From assembly GCA_003554665.1 (NCBI GenBank), contig PWGY01000156.1, positions 1-8,072 on the forward strand: a stretch of 8,072 bases of DNA, in the 5' to 3' direction. The notes under the pieces were generated by a model. It did no database searches, had not been told where the DNA came from, and saw nothing but the letters and a program-made list of their open reading frames with translations. The stretch comes from Bacteroidales bacterium (GTDB taxonomy: Bacteria; Bacteroidota; Bacteroidia; Bacteroidales; UBA7960). The first letter of the stretch is position 1. Each line of letters begins with the position of its first letter. A program made the position numbers and the translations under genes. Positions 1-6,859 of this stretch are shown in pieces.

Positions 1-441
1 CAGTGAGCATATATACTCAGTGTTGCGGATGAAAAACGTGATGGCTTCTCTGTCATCCGAAAACCGGAAAGTCCTGAAAGGAAGATCCAGTGGCTCTACA
101 TCTTCTTCAAGTTTGACTGAAAGGGCGTTGGCCATCCGCAGGTGATCAAAAGCCCGGTCTTTATCTCCTGTTGCCGGGTTGGCCAGGATAAACTCCGTGC
201 CACCTTCAATGGAATTTCTATATACAAGGAAATCATCATGCTGCCACTGAAAGCCGGAAGGGGCATTCTGCACAAGGGGAGAGGTGTGGTTTGCAAGGAA
301 TCTTTCGGCCCGCTGATAGTCTTCTTCTGTCACCTCCTGTGCAGCTAATTCTGGTCTGGCAGTAATGAATGTCAGGATAGCCAGTAAAGCCGTGAAGGCC
401 ACATACAGTTTTGGAAAACCGTTTTTTCTGATTTTTGTCAT
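1..441 (-). CDS. S9-family (DPP IV-like) serine peptidase, N-terminal part, runs off the left edge
   Basis: The reading frame is open for 147 codons from an ATG at 441 down to base 1, so only the N-terminus is present. Residues 1-35 look like a signal peptide: basic Lys3, Arg5, Lys6 and Lys11, a hydrophobic stretch at about 13-27, then a small-residue site ending LAAQ, so the protein is probably exported to the periplasm or cell surface. The mature part (EVTEEDYQRAERFL, then FQWQHDDFLVYRNSIEGGTEF, ATGDKDRAFDH) resembles the start of the beta-propeller domain of dipeptidyl peptidase IV/acylaminoacyl peptidases. In these enzymes the catalytic Ser-Asp-His lies in a C-terminal alpha/beta-hydrolase domain, which is off the window. 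There is no Shine-Dalgarno before the ATG, as is usual in Bacteroidota. It is transcribed divergently from the membrane-protein gene and shows no link to the methyl-transfer genes. The family call rests on remembered N-terminal similarity only; the exact subfamily is open. Confidence 0.72.
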   Translation of the reverse strand, partial: MTKIRKNGFPKLYVAFTALLAILTFITARPELAAQEVTEEDYQRAERFLANHTSPLVQNAPSGFQWQHDDFLVYRNSIEGGTEFILANPATGDKDRAFDHLRMANALSVKLEEDVEPLDLPFRTFRFSDDREAITFFIRNTEYICSL

Positions 442-535
442 GGTCGATCTGATTGGTAGTTTTGGTTGATGAAATAGGTTGATGCAAACCGAATGGCCAT
501 CCGGAGCATTCGGCTGTTGTTTACTGATACGGCGA

Positions 536-569
536 TAAAACTACGAAAAAGGGATAAACTTACAAAAAA
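536..569 (-). promoter_or_regulatory. Putative Bacteroidota-type promoter for the S9 peptidase gene
   Basis: On the minus strand, TTTTTTG (563-569) is followed by 19 bases and TAGTTTTA (536-543), one mismatch from the Bacteroidota -7 consensus TAnnTTTG with the expected -33 spacing. It lies about 95 bases upstream of the ATG at 441. This is a consensus match only. Confidence 0.4.
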
Positions 570-676
570 CTATTTGTCATGAACGGGGGAGAGAGTCATT
601 CGGCCAGATTTGCTTAAACTTTGATGCAATGGAGGATTTGCTTTTGCCGGTATATATAGCGTTTTGTCGCTAAAAA

Positions 677-708
677 TTTGGAAATTAACGTATTGTCCAA
701 TATATTTG
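677..708 (+). promoter_or_regulatory. Bacteroidota-type promoter for the small membrane protein
   Basis: TTTG (677-680), 20 bases, then TATATTTG (701-708) is a full match to the Bacteroidota primary sigma-factor consensus (TTTG near -33, TAnnTTTG near -7). Transcription would begin near 713-716, giving a leader of about 85 bases to the ATG at 801. The segment between the two divergent promoters (570-676) shows no gene and no clear operator. Confidence 0.6.
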
Positions 709-786
709 GTAAACTGTTGTTAGATGCGTCCCCAACAGTAATGACTTTAGTCTTACAGGGTAAAGCCTGATGTTTAACCTAAAAAT

Positions 787-792
787 AGGAGG
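787..792 (+). promoter_or_regulatory. Strong Shine-Dalgarno before the 801 start
   Basis: AGGAGG lies 8 bases before the ATG at 801 and fixes that start over the in-frame ATG at 810. Perfect Shine-Dalgarno sites are uncommon in Bacteroidota, and no other start in this window has one, so high translation is likely. Confidence 0.75.
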
Positions 793-800
793 ATATAATT

Positions 801-1106
801 ATGATTGGTATGGACTTTCTGAGCTTCTTGATTCTATTGATCATCAGTGTTGTCTGTTCTGCAATCCTGCATTATGGGCTCAAGTATTATGTGCGTTCCA
901 CATTTGATTCATTTATCACCAAGGTTATTTTTGGCTGGCTGGGTGCCTGGGTGGGTTCTCCGGTTCTGGGCCACTGGTTCAGCGCCCTTTCTTATGAAAG
1001 TGTGTATATTATTCCTGCCATTCTCGGATGCCTGGCAGTTCTTGTATTGATGGGAGACCTGGCATTGACCTTCTGCAAAACAGTCAAAGATAAAATCGAG
1101 GTATAA
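801..1106 (+). CDS. Small three-helix inner-membrane protein, GlsB/YeaQ/YmgE-like
   Basis: This is a 101-residue protein with three hydrophobic segments, at about residues 5-24, 41-60 and 67-90, and a short basic/acidic tail (CKTVKDKIEV). The middle helix contains a Gly/Trp-rich run (FGWLGAWVGSPVLG) reminiscent of the glycine-zipper segments of GlsB/YeaQ/YmgE (transglycosylase-associated) stress-response membrane proteins. The length is slightly above the 80-90 residues usual there. It is an integral inner-membrane protein with no catalytic motif visible. It is monocistronic: it has its own consensus promoter (677-708), a perfect Shine-Dalgarno at 787-792, and a strong hairpin terminator at 1217-1259. 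Nothing ties it to methyl transfer. The coding call is secure; the family call is tentative, and a function should not be inferred from it. Confidence 0.8.
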   Translation: MIGMDFLSFLILLIISVVCSAILHYGLKYYVRSTFDSFITKVIFGWLGAWVGSPVLGHWFSALSYESVYIIPAILGCLAVLVLMGDLALTFCKTVKDKIEV

Positions 1107-1216
1107 TTTTTACATTCAGGGTTTGGCAGCACATCGGGGCGCAATGCTTTGATGTATGAAGGCTTGGTGCTGCTGGTAAAGGCCTGGCACTGCTGACTTT
1201 TTTGTCAATTAATGAC

Positions 1217-1259
1217 AGGATCCGGCGGGAGGAAATCAATATTTCCCCCGCCGGATCCT
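1217..1259 (+). terminator. Strong hairpin terminator after the small membrane protein
   Basis: Arm 1217-1236 pairs with 1241-1259: a 13-bp GC-rich stem (AGGATCCGGCGGG), one bulged A, and six more pairs, closed by a CAAT loop. The bases after it (TTATTATA) are A/T-rich but not a pure T run. It sits 110 bases beyond the stop at 1106 and well before metH, so it most likely ends the 801 transcript. It could also act as a bidirectional barrier. Confidence 0.65.
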
Positions 1260-1499
1260 ATTATTATAGCAGCCAAACCTTTTTCCCAACGCTGATGATT
1301 TCAGCATTGTTTTGAAATATGCAAATTCATTCGTTACCCTGAAAGATTAAGTTATCATGTCGCTTTTCATTTTCACATATCCAATGGTGCATCCGGAAAC
1401 GACTGGCTAATGGGAAGTAAGTGCTGGTCAGATATATATTAATATGCGTCATGCATGCATAATGTTGGGCAAATCCTTTTTTAAGTTAAAATACTAACT
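1260..1499. other. Intergenic stretch with no gene found
   Basis: There is no reading frame with coding character on either strand. Visible items are a small hairpin of GCTGA with TCAGC near 1292-1306 and a 10-base palindrome ATGCATGCAT at 1451-1460 about 40 bases upstream of the putative metH promoter. The palindrome is perfect but short, and I cannot assign a binding protein. Confidence 0.4.
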
Positions 1500-1507
1500 T
1501 ATCTTTG
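1476..1507 (+). promoter_or_regulatory. Possible metH-metF promoter
   Basis: TATCTTTG (1500-1507) matches the Bacteroidota -7 consensus TAnnTTTG. The region about 20 bases upstream is T-rich (a six-to-seven-T run at about 1476-1482) but lacks the TTG, so the -33 element is degenerate. If real, transcription starts near 1513 and the metH leader is about 350 bases. Confidence 0.33.
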
Positions 1508-1523
1508 TAGCTTGTACCAAAAA

Positions 1524-1549
1524 GGAGGGGTCATCCGGATGGCTCTTCC
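1524..1549 (+). promoter_or_regulatory. Hairpin at the predicted 5' end of the metH transcript
   Basis: Bases 1524-1534 (GGAGGGGTCAT) pair with 1539-1549 (ATGGCTCTTCC) in a continuous 11-bp stem with three G-U wobbles and a CCGG loop. The wobbles make it a stronger stem as RNA from the plus strand than from the minus strand, where they become A-C mismatches. It begins about 10 bases after the inferred transcription start. A 5'-end stabiliser or a regulatory stem are both possible. Confidence 0.45.
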
Positions 1550-1606
1550 ACACATATTACTTCTAGTTTCGTTTACCAGGAATCAGTATTTATGATGACG
1601 GAAAAG

Positions 1607-1763
1607 GTAATACGAGCGTTGAGCGAAGGAAGAGGGTTTGAATGGCGAGGTATTATGGTGTTCGTCTTCCGTTGCCACAACAATGCAGGCCCGGGAAGCA
1701 TATACAGGTAAATTAAACCGGCTTCCGTGATACTTCGGCCATAACCTGCACTGCCAACGTTAC
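1607..1763 (+). ncRNA. Candidate structured leader RNA upstream of metH
   Basis: Three nested pairings fit one fold. GTAA (1607-1610) plus CGTTG (1617-1621) pairs with CAACGTTAC (1755-1763), leaving a 6-base bulge. AGGT (1648-1651) plus TATGG (1654-1658) pairs with CCATAACCT (1739-1747), with a 2-base bulge. GGAAGC (1694-1699) pairs with GCTTCC (1721-1726). No protein on either strand is convincing here. Short sequences in the 3' half (GGGAAG; GGCC-ATA-ACCTGC) faintly recall cobalamin-riboswitch conserved blocks, but the full set is missing, so I do not call a class. This was found by eye; pairings of this length can arise by chance in 250 bases. Confidence 0.3.
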
Positions 1764-1862
1764 ATATATTAAAATTGTCCCGGCTTTTGGAAGCAGGCAT
1801 GTAATCAGTATGTGCCTGTATGTATGGGAGCGGAGTGTGTTTTTAATGGAAATTTTGAATCT

Positions 1863-4800
1863 ATGAGGTCAGTCGCGCAGTTTGTAAAAGAAAAAATTCT
1901 GATTCTGGATGGAGCCATGGGTACCATGATCCAGCTGGAGAATCCGGAAGAACAGGATTTCAGGGGAGAACGGTTTCAGCAACACCCCTTTGACCTGAAA
2001 GGTCTGAATGACATTCTGGTACTTACGCAGCCTTCACTGATCCGGAAATTACACAGCCAATACCTTGAGGCAGGGGCCGATATCATTACCACCAATACGT
2101 TCAATGCGAATCATTACGGACTCAGGGAATATGGTGTCGAATCACTGGTTTATGAAATCAATCATAAGGCTGCTGATCTGGCCAGGAAAATCGCAGAAAA
2201 GTTTACCAGATCCAATCCTGCCAAACCCCGGTTTGTTGCCGGAAGTATTGGCCCCACAGGAAAAACAGCTTCCATGTCGCCCGACATAAATAATCCGGCG
2301 TTCCGGGACGTCAGTTTTGACAGCTTGTCAGATGCCTATGAGTTACAAGCTAAAGGTCTTACAGATGCGGGAGTGGATCTGCTGCTTGTGGAAACGGTTT
2401 TTGATACCCTGAATGCCAAAGCTGCCCTTTATGCCATCAACAAAGTGCTTCGGGAGCAGAACAAGCAGATTCCGGTTATGATCTCTGTGACCATTGATGA
2501 AAGCGGACGGAGTCTTTCAGGTCAAACAGTTGAGGCGTTTTATAATTCTGTGATTCCTTTCGGGGTTTTTTCTGTGGGAATTAACTGTTCTTTCGGGGCA
2601 GATAAAATGCTGCCTTATCTGGAAAGGCTTTCTGTGAAATCGGAGGTCGCAGTCAGCGCCCACCCGAATGCCGGATTACCCAATGAACTGGGTGAATACG
2701 ATCAGTCGCCGGAGATGATGGCCTCGCAGGTTGAAACTTTTTGTGAGAACCAGTTTGTGAACATTGCGGGGGGATGTTGTGGAAGCAAACCTGAACATAT
2801 TCAGGCAATTGCCGAAGTGGTTTCCGGCTTTGTTCCCCGGAGCTTTCGGACTCCTTCCAGAACCACGCGTTTCAGCGGATTGCAGTCATTTGGGGTGAAG
2901 GAGAAAACCCCGGTGGTTTATATCGGTGAAAGAACCAATGTATCGGGTTCCAGGAAATTTGCCAGGCTGATCCGTGAAGAAAAATATGAAGAGGCCCTTG
3001 ATATGGCCCGAAACCAGATTCAGGAGGGCAGCAGGATGCTGAACATCAATCTTGATGATGGCATGATTGACGCCCCTGAGGTGGTGAAGGTGTTTCTGAA
3101 CCATTTGCAGGCCGAGCCGGATATCGTCAATGTTCCGGTCATGATTGACTCTTCCGATTTTAATGTATTAAGAAACGGCCTCAAATGCCTGCAAGGCAGA
3201 TCCGGCGTGAACTCCATCAGTCTGAAAGACGGCGTTGAACCCTTTAAAAAGCGCGCAGGGGAGTTGCACAGCCTTGGAGCAGTGGTGGTGGTGATGGCTT
3301 TTGATGAAAAAGGGCAGGCCGATACATTTGAGCGGAAGACTGAGATCTGTCACCGGGCTTATCAGGTACTCACCCGGGAAATGAACCTTCCACCGGAAGA
3401 CATCGTATTTGATCCGAATGTACTGACCATTGGTACAGGTATTGAAGCGCACAATAACTATGCGGTGGATTTTATCCGGTCGGTTGAATGGATCAAACAG
3501 AACCTGCCGTATGCAAAAGTGAATGCAGGAATCAGCAATGTTTCATTTGCTTTTCGCGGCAATGACGCCCTCAGGGATGCAATCAACTCAGTGTTTCTCC
3601 ATCATTGTGAAAAGGCCGGGCTGGATTTTGCAATTGTGCATCCTGCGAAAATCATTCCTTACGGGGACATTCCCGAAAACCTGCTTGAACCGGTCGAGGA
3701 TCTGATATTCAACAGGCGGGAGGATGCCACTGATCGTCTGATTGAACTTGCGGATGAATTCAGGGGTAAAACCAAAACCAATGAAGACCCCGATGGCTGG
3801 CGCGAATTACCACCTGAAGAACGGGTTGGCCGGGCCATGCAAAAAGGTTTGACCTCTCATATTCACGAGGATATTGAGGCCCTAAAGCAACGGCATGAAA
3901 AAGCGCTGGACATTATTCAGGGCCCCCTGATGGAAGGGATGAACCGGGTGGGAGAGTTGTTCGGTTCCGGGCGGATGTTTCTGCCGCAGGTGATCAAGAG
4001 CGCCCGGTTCATGAATAAAGCTGTGGAGTTGCTTAAACCGGATGTGGAGCGCGAAAACCTGGCTTCTGCAGAGTCTTCGGGGCAGCGAAAAAAAGTACTC
4101 CTGGCCACTGTGGAAGGTGATGTGCATGATATCGGGAAAAATATTGTATCGCTTGTGCTCGGCTGTAACAATTTTGAGGTGAAGGATCTGGGGGTTATGG
4201 TTCCGAAGCACCGGATTCTTCAGGAGATCAAAGATTACAGGCCCGACGTGCTGGGTCTTAGCGGTTTAATTTCTCCATCTCTTGACAAAATGGTGGAAGT
4301 TTTGCAAATGCTGGATAATGAGGGTTTGCGCCTTCCCGTATTACTTGGTGGAGCTGCCACCTCGTCCATGCATACAGCGGTTAAAGCAGCACCTCAATAC
4401 AGTGGTTTCGTAATGCATGTGGCCGATGCCATGCAGGGGGTCAATGTAACCAACGCCTTGTGTGGAAAGGATGCGGATGCTTATATCAAAACTGCGAAAC
4501 AAAAGCAGCTTGAATTCAGAGAAAATTACCAGCGAAAGCGAACCGCCGGCAGTTTTCTGCCCTTGCATGAAGCCCGGAAAAAACGCTTTGTTTATCAGAA
4601 GGATAAACAGGTAAAACCCCGGATGATCGGTATCAGGGAATTTGATGGTTTTGATCTGCACCAGCTAAAGAAATACATTGACTGGACACCCTTTTTTCAT
4701 GGCTGGGGTTTAAAAGGGAAATATCCTTCCATTTTTGAAAAAGACCGTGTGGGTAGCGAAGCGGAACGATTGTTTAAAGAAGCGCTGACCATGCTGGATG

Positions 4801-5522
4801 AAATTGAGGAGAAGGCACTGATCCGGCCCAGGGGGGTGATCGGCCTGTTTCCTGCAAATTCTGACGGCGACGATGTGATGATATATGAGAATGATCAGCG
4901 CAAAGACGTAAAAATGCGGATTCCAATGCTTCGTCAGCAAAAATTGCAGCAGGAGGGATATACCCTTTCACTGGCCGATTTTGTGGCCCCCGCCGGATCA
5001 GGTATTAAGGATTACTTCGGGGGGTTCGCAGTGACAACCGGGCTGGGAATTGATAAGCATCTTACAGCGTTGAAGCAAAATGGAGACAGCTATAACAGCA
5101 TTATGTTCAGGTTGCTGGCCGACCGTCTTGTGGAGGCTGCTGCCGAGATCATGCATGAATGGGTCAGGAAGGAATACTGGGGATATGAACCGGAAGAAAA
5201 GCTCGGGCTGGAAGACCTGATCCGGGGGAAGTTTAAGGGTATCAGGCCTGCGGTAGGCTACCCGGCCTGTCCTGACCATCAGACCAAAAAGCACCTTTTT
5301 GAGCTTCTTGATGCGGAAAACAGGACCGGCATCACCCTGACTGAGATCTATGCAATGAAACCAGCCAGCTCTGTGTCAGGTTTTTACCTCTCCAATAAAG
5401 CAGCCAGGTATTTCGGGATCGGCAAGATCGGTAAGGATCAGCTTGAGGACTATTCCCGGAGGGCCGGGCAGCATATCGACCAAACCAAAAAGTGGTTGTA
5501 TTTCGCAATTGATGAAGAATAA
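1863..5522 (+). CDS. metH: Cobalamin-dependent methionine synthase, full length
   Basis: MetH (EC 2.1.1.13) transfers the methyl of 5-methyl-tetrahydrofolate via cob(I)alamin to homocysteine in the cytoplasm. All four modules are present (numbering from Met at 1863, 1219 residues; E. coli has 1227). The homocysteine domain (about 1-325) has LDGAMGTMIQ and the zinc ligands Cys242 (GINCSFG) and Cys305-Cys306 (GGCCGS). The folate domain (about 350-620) has IGERTNVSGS and the FDPN motif. The cobalamin domain (about 630-880) has the four-helix cap and GDVHDIGKN, with His755 as the expected lower cobalt ligand, plus GLSGLISPS and LLGGAAT. The AdoMet reactivation domain (about 900-1219) has IDWTPFF, FPAN and IRPAVGYPACPDH (about 1127-1139). 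No key residue is missing. A GTG at 1812 extends the frame by 17 codons, but the family's N-terminus aligns with the ATG at 1863; neither has a Shine-Dalgarno. It ends in tandem TAA stops, 26 bases before metF. Confidence 0.97.
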   Translation: MRSVAQFVKEKILILDGAMGTMIQLENPEEQDFRGERFQQHPFDLKGLNDILVLTQPSLIRKLHSQYLEAGADIITTNTFNANHYGLREYGVESLVYEINHKAADLARKIAEKFTRSNPAKPRFVAGSIGPTGKTASMSPDINNPAFRDVSFDSLSDAYELQAKGLTDAGVDLLLVETVFDTLNAKAALYAINKVLREQNKQIPVMISVTIDESGRSLSGQTVEAFYNSVIPFGVFSVGINCSFGADKMLPYLERLSVKSEVAVSAHPNAGLPNELGEYDQSPEMMASQVETFCENQFVNIAGGCCGSKPEHIQAIAEVVSGFVPRSFRTPSRTTRFSGLQSFGVKEKTPVVYIGERTNVSGSRKFARLIREEKYEEALDMARNQIQEGSRMLNINLDDGMIDAPEVVKVFLNHLQAEPDIVNVPVMIDSSDFNVLRNGLKCLQGRSGVNSISLKDGVEPFKKRAGELHSLGAVVVVMAFDEKGQADTFERKTEICHRAYQVLTREMNLPPEDIVFDPNVLTIGTGIEAHNNYAVDFIRSVEWIKQNLPYAKVNAGISNVSFAFRGNDALRDAINSVFLHHCEKAGLDFAIVHPAKIIPYGDIPENLLEPVEDLIFNRREDATDRLIELADEFRGKTKTNEDPDGWRELPPEERVGRAMQKGLTSHIHEDIEALKQRHEKALDIIQGPLMEGMNRVGELFGSGRMFLPQVIKSARFMNKAVELLKPDVERENLASAESSGQRKKVLLATVEGDVHDIGKNIVSLVLGCNNFEVKDLGVMVPKHRILQEIKDYRPDVLGLSGLISPSLDKMVEVLQMLDNEGLRLPVLLGGAATSSMHTAVKAAPQYSGFVMHVADAMQGVNVTNALCGKDADAYIKTAKQKQLEFRENYQRKRTAGSFLPLHEARKKRFVYQKDKQVKPRMIGIREFDGFDLHQLKKYIDWTPFFHGWGLKGKYPSIFEKDRVGSEAERLFKEALTMLDEIEEKALIRPRGVIGLFPANSDGDDVMIYENDQRKDVKMRIPMLRQQKLQQEGYTLSLADFVAPAGSGIKDYFGGFAVTTGLGIDKHLTALKQNGDSYNSIMFRLLADRLVEAAAEIMHEWVRKEYWGYEPEEKLGLEDLIRGKFKGIRPAVGYPACPDHQTKKHLFELLDAENRTGITLTEIYAMKPASSVSGFYLSNKAARYFGIGKIGKDQLEDYSRRAGQHIDQTKKWLYFAIDEE

Positions 5523-5548
5523 TAAGTACACCAAAAATACCAGTTTAC

Positions 5549-6472
5549 ATGAGGATTACAGAAATTTTTAAACAACAAAAACGAACTTTTTCATTTGAAT
5601 TTTTCCCGCCGAAGGATTATCAGACGGCCATCAAGTTCGGAATCAATGCAGGACAGCTGATGAAGTTATCGCCGTCTTTTGTGTCAGTAACTTATGGTGC
5701 AGGCGGATGCACCCAGGACAATACTTTTGATATCGTGAACCTGTTTCACAATGATCTGGGTTTTACCTGTATGGCCCATTATACCTGTGTGAATGCCACA
5801 TGGGAAAAAATTGCCTATGATATGCGAACCCTGCAGGACATGGGTATAGAAAATGTCATGCTCTTACGGGGAGATAAACCCAAAGATGAAGAGCTGAAGG
5901 ATCCCAATCCGGATGGGTTTAATTATGGCAGTGACCTGATCAGTTTCGTGAAGGACCAGTATGATTTCTGTGTGGGTGCCGGCGCCTATCCTGAAAAGCA
6001 TCAGGAAGCAGTAAGCCTGGAGGAAGATATTGAGAACCTGAAAAAAAAGGTAGATGCGGGGGCTGATTTCCTGGTTACCCAGATGTTTTTTGATAACAGG
6101 TATTATTGGGATTTTATGAATAAAGTTGAACAAAAAGGGATAAAGTGCCGCATCATTCCCGGTATCATTCCCATTACCAATTACAGGCAAATCAAAAGAT
6201 TCGGTGACATGACCGGAGCCAGGATTCCCGATAGGCTGAAACAACGGATGGAGCCATTAAAGGATAAACCCTCAGAAATATACAAGATCGGCCTGGAGCT
6301 GGCAGTGGAGCAGGTTGGTGAGTTGCTGGAAAATGATGCACCCGGGGTGCACTTTTATACCCTTAATAAATGTACTGCTGCCATCGAGCTGTATGAGTCC
6401 CTGTCGCAGGACTTCAAAGACGTGAAAATGCTTTATGAGCAAAGCCTGTCACCGCATATCGCAACTCCGTAA
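5549..6472 (+). CDS. metF: 5,10-methylenetetrahydrofolate reductase
   Basis: MetF (EC 1.5.1.20) is a flavin enzyme that reduces methylene- to methyl-tetrahydrofolate, the substrate of MetH; the reverse reaction would oxidise methyl groups entering from outside. The protein is 307 residues, near the family's usual 290-320. It shows FSFEFFPPK with Glu17 at the catalytic glutamate position, SVTYGAGG (46-53), LLRGDKP with Asp109 equivalent to E. coli Asp120, the AYPEKH motif (146-151), DAGADFLVTQMFFD with Gln178 equivalent to E. coli Gln183, RIIPGIIPI (201-209) and HFYTLN (268-273). It is the bacterial short form, without the C-terminal AdoMet-regulated domain of eukaryotes. There is no MetV-like partner or electron-input subunit next to it. 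It follows metH by 26 bases with no terminator between, so they are co-transcribed. The start has only an A-rich leader. Confidence 0.97.
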   Translation: MRITEIFKQQKRTFSFEFFPPKDYQTAIKFGINAGQLMKLSPSFVSVTYGAGGCTQDNTFDIVNLFHNDLGFTCMAHYTCVNATWEKIAYDMRTLQDMGIENVMLLRGDKPKDEELKDPNPDGFNYGSDLISFVKDQYDFCVGAGAYPEKHQEAVSLEEDIENLKKKVDAGADFLVTQMFFDNRYYWDFMNKVEQKGIKCRIIPGIIPITNYRQIKRFGDMTGARIPDRLKQRMEPLKDKPSEIYKIGLELAVEQVGELLENDAPGVHFYTLNKCTAAIELYESLSQDFKDVKMLYEQSLSPHIATP

Positions 6473-6540
6473 TTGTATTGGTTTTGCTTTTAAAAAGATT
6501 GATTATATGGATCAGGCCGGGGATTAACCGGCGAAAAACC

Positions 6541-6570
6541 TTGGTACTATGAAATACTTCTTTACCTTTG
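6541..6570 (+). promoter_or_regulatory. Bacteroidota-type promoter for the corrinoid-protein/MttB unit
   Basis: TTG (6541-6543), 19 bases, then TACCTTTG (6563-6570) is a good match to the Bacteroidota consensus. Transcription would start near 6576-6578, leaving a leader of about 280 bases before the ATG at 6860. It lies 70 bases after the metF stop, so the corrinoid gene can be expressed independently of metH-metF. I saw no convincing terminator between metF and this promoter, so read-through is also possible. Confidence 0.5.
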
Positions 6571-6583
6571 TGACGCCAAACAG

Positions 6584-6784
6584 GGAATTTGCCAATTTGC
6601 CGCAAAATTCCGGTGCTGTGAGGCATTTAAAAACCCAGCCTGTTCCTGATTCAGTAAGGAACAAATCGATGTGAAAAGGGGGTTGTCATATAATTCCGGA
6701 ATTCATTGCCGGAGCGCATCGATCCCATAAGAACCGAAGCCAACTGACATTTTTGGTGCATACAGCGAAAACAATGATGTTTTC
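6584..6784 (+). ncRNA. Candidate structured leader RNA of the corrinoid-protein gene
   Basis: Several perfect or near-perfect stems occur in order. H1: GGAATTTGC (6584-6592) pairs with 6602-6611, with one bulged A. H2: TGTTCC (6641-6646) pairs with GGAACA (6658-6663). H3: ATCGATGTG (6665-6673) pairs with CGCATCGAT (6715-6723), 9 bp with one G-U, and encloses TCCGG (6695-6699) with CCGGA (6709-6713). H4: GAAAACA (6767-6773) pairs with TGTTTTC (6778-6784) around an ATGA loop. AACCC (6632-6636) could also pair with GGGTT (6680-6684), which would make a pseudoknot with H3. No open frame here looks coding. I recognise no known riboswitch class. The density of stems is suggestive, but the fold is inferred by eye. 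Confidence 0.35.
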
Positions 6785-6859
6785 CTGCTTGCTTAAATTT
6801 CGGCACAAATCAAATAATAGACGATTCATGCGAAACTTAACATCGTAAAAGACAATACT

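Noticed and set aside
142..348. Plus-strand frame of 68 codons in the left end of the window
   Set aside because: It is antisense to the S9 peptidase frame, which has a signal peptide, family-like sequence and continuous openness to the edge.
1159..1196. Imperfect direct repeat of 18 bases (about 14 of 18 identical, period 20) after the 801 gene
   Set aside because: Only two copies, imperfect and Gly/Leu-codon-like in composition; there is no sign of a mobile element, array or binding site.
1490..1550. SAM-I riboswitch, suggested by CTTATC near 1498 close to a G-rich stretch
   Set aside because: The AGAG, GACTGGCCC and GCAACC blocks that define the class are absent, and the CTTATC is better explained by the promoter-like TATCTTTG.
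1590..1765. Cobalamin riboswitch upstream of metH
   Set aside because: GGGAAG and a GGCC-ATA-ACCTGC string are loosely similar to conserved blocks, but the B12 box, the CCACTG block and the 5' GGTG/AAATCC elements are not present in order. B12 riboswitches normally repress B12-independent or synthesis/transport genes, not metH.
1573..1800. Minus-strand open frame of 75 codons, and a second overlapping minus-strand frame, upstream of metH
   Set aside because: Neither resembles a protein family I know, neither has a ribosome site, and the region folds into nested stems, so the frames are better explained as by-products of a leader or intergenic sequence. A conserved-RNA explanation is listed as a finding instead.
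3168..3452. Minus-strand frames within metH and metF, for example at 3168-3452, 3882-4211 and 5864-6244
   Set aside because: They are antisense shadows of strongly conserved coding sequence with no family resemblance or start signals of their own.
6516..6532. Hairpin GCCGG with CCGGC after metF as a terminator
   Set aside because: The stem is only 5 bp and is followed by A's rather than T's on the plus strand, so it is too weak to call.
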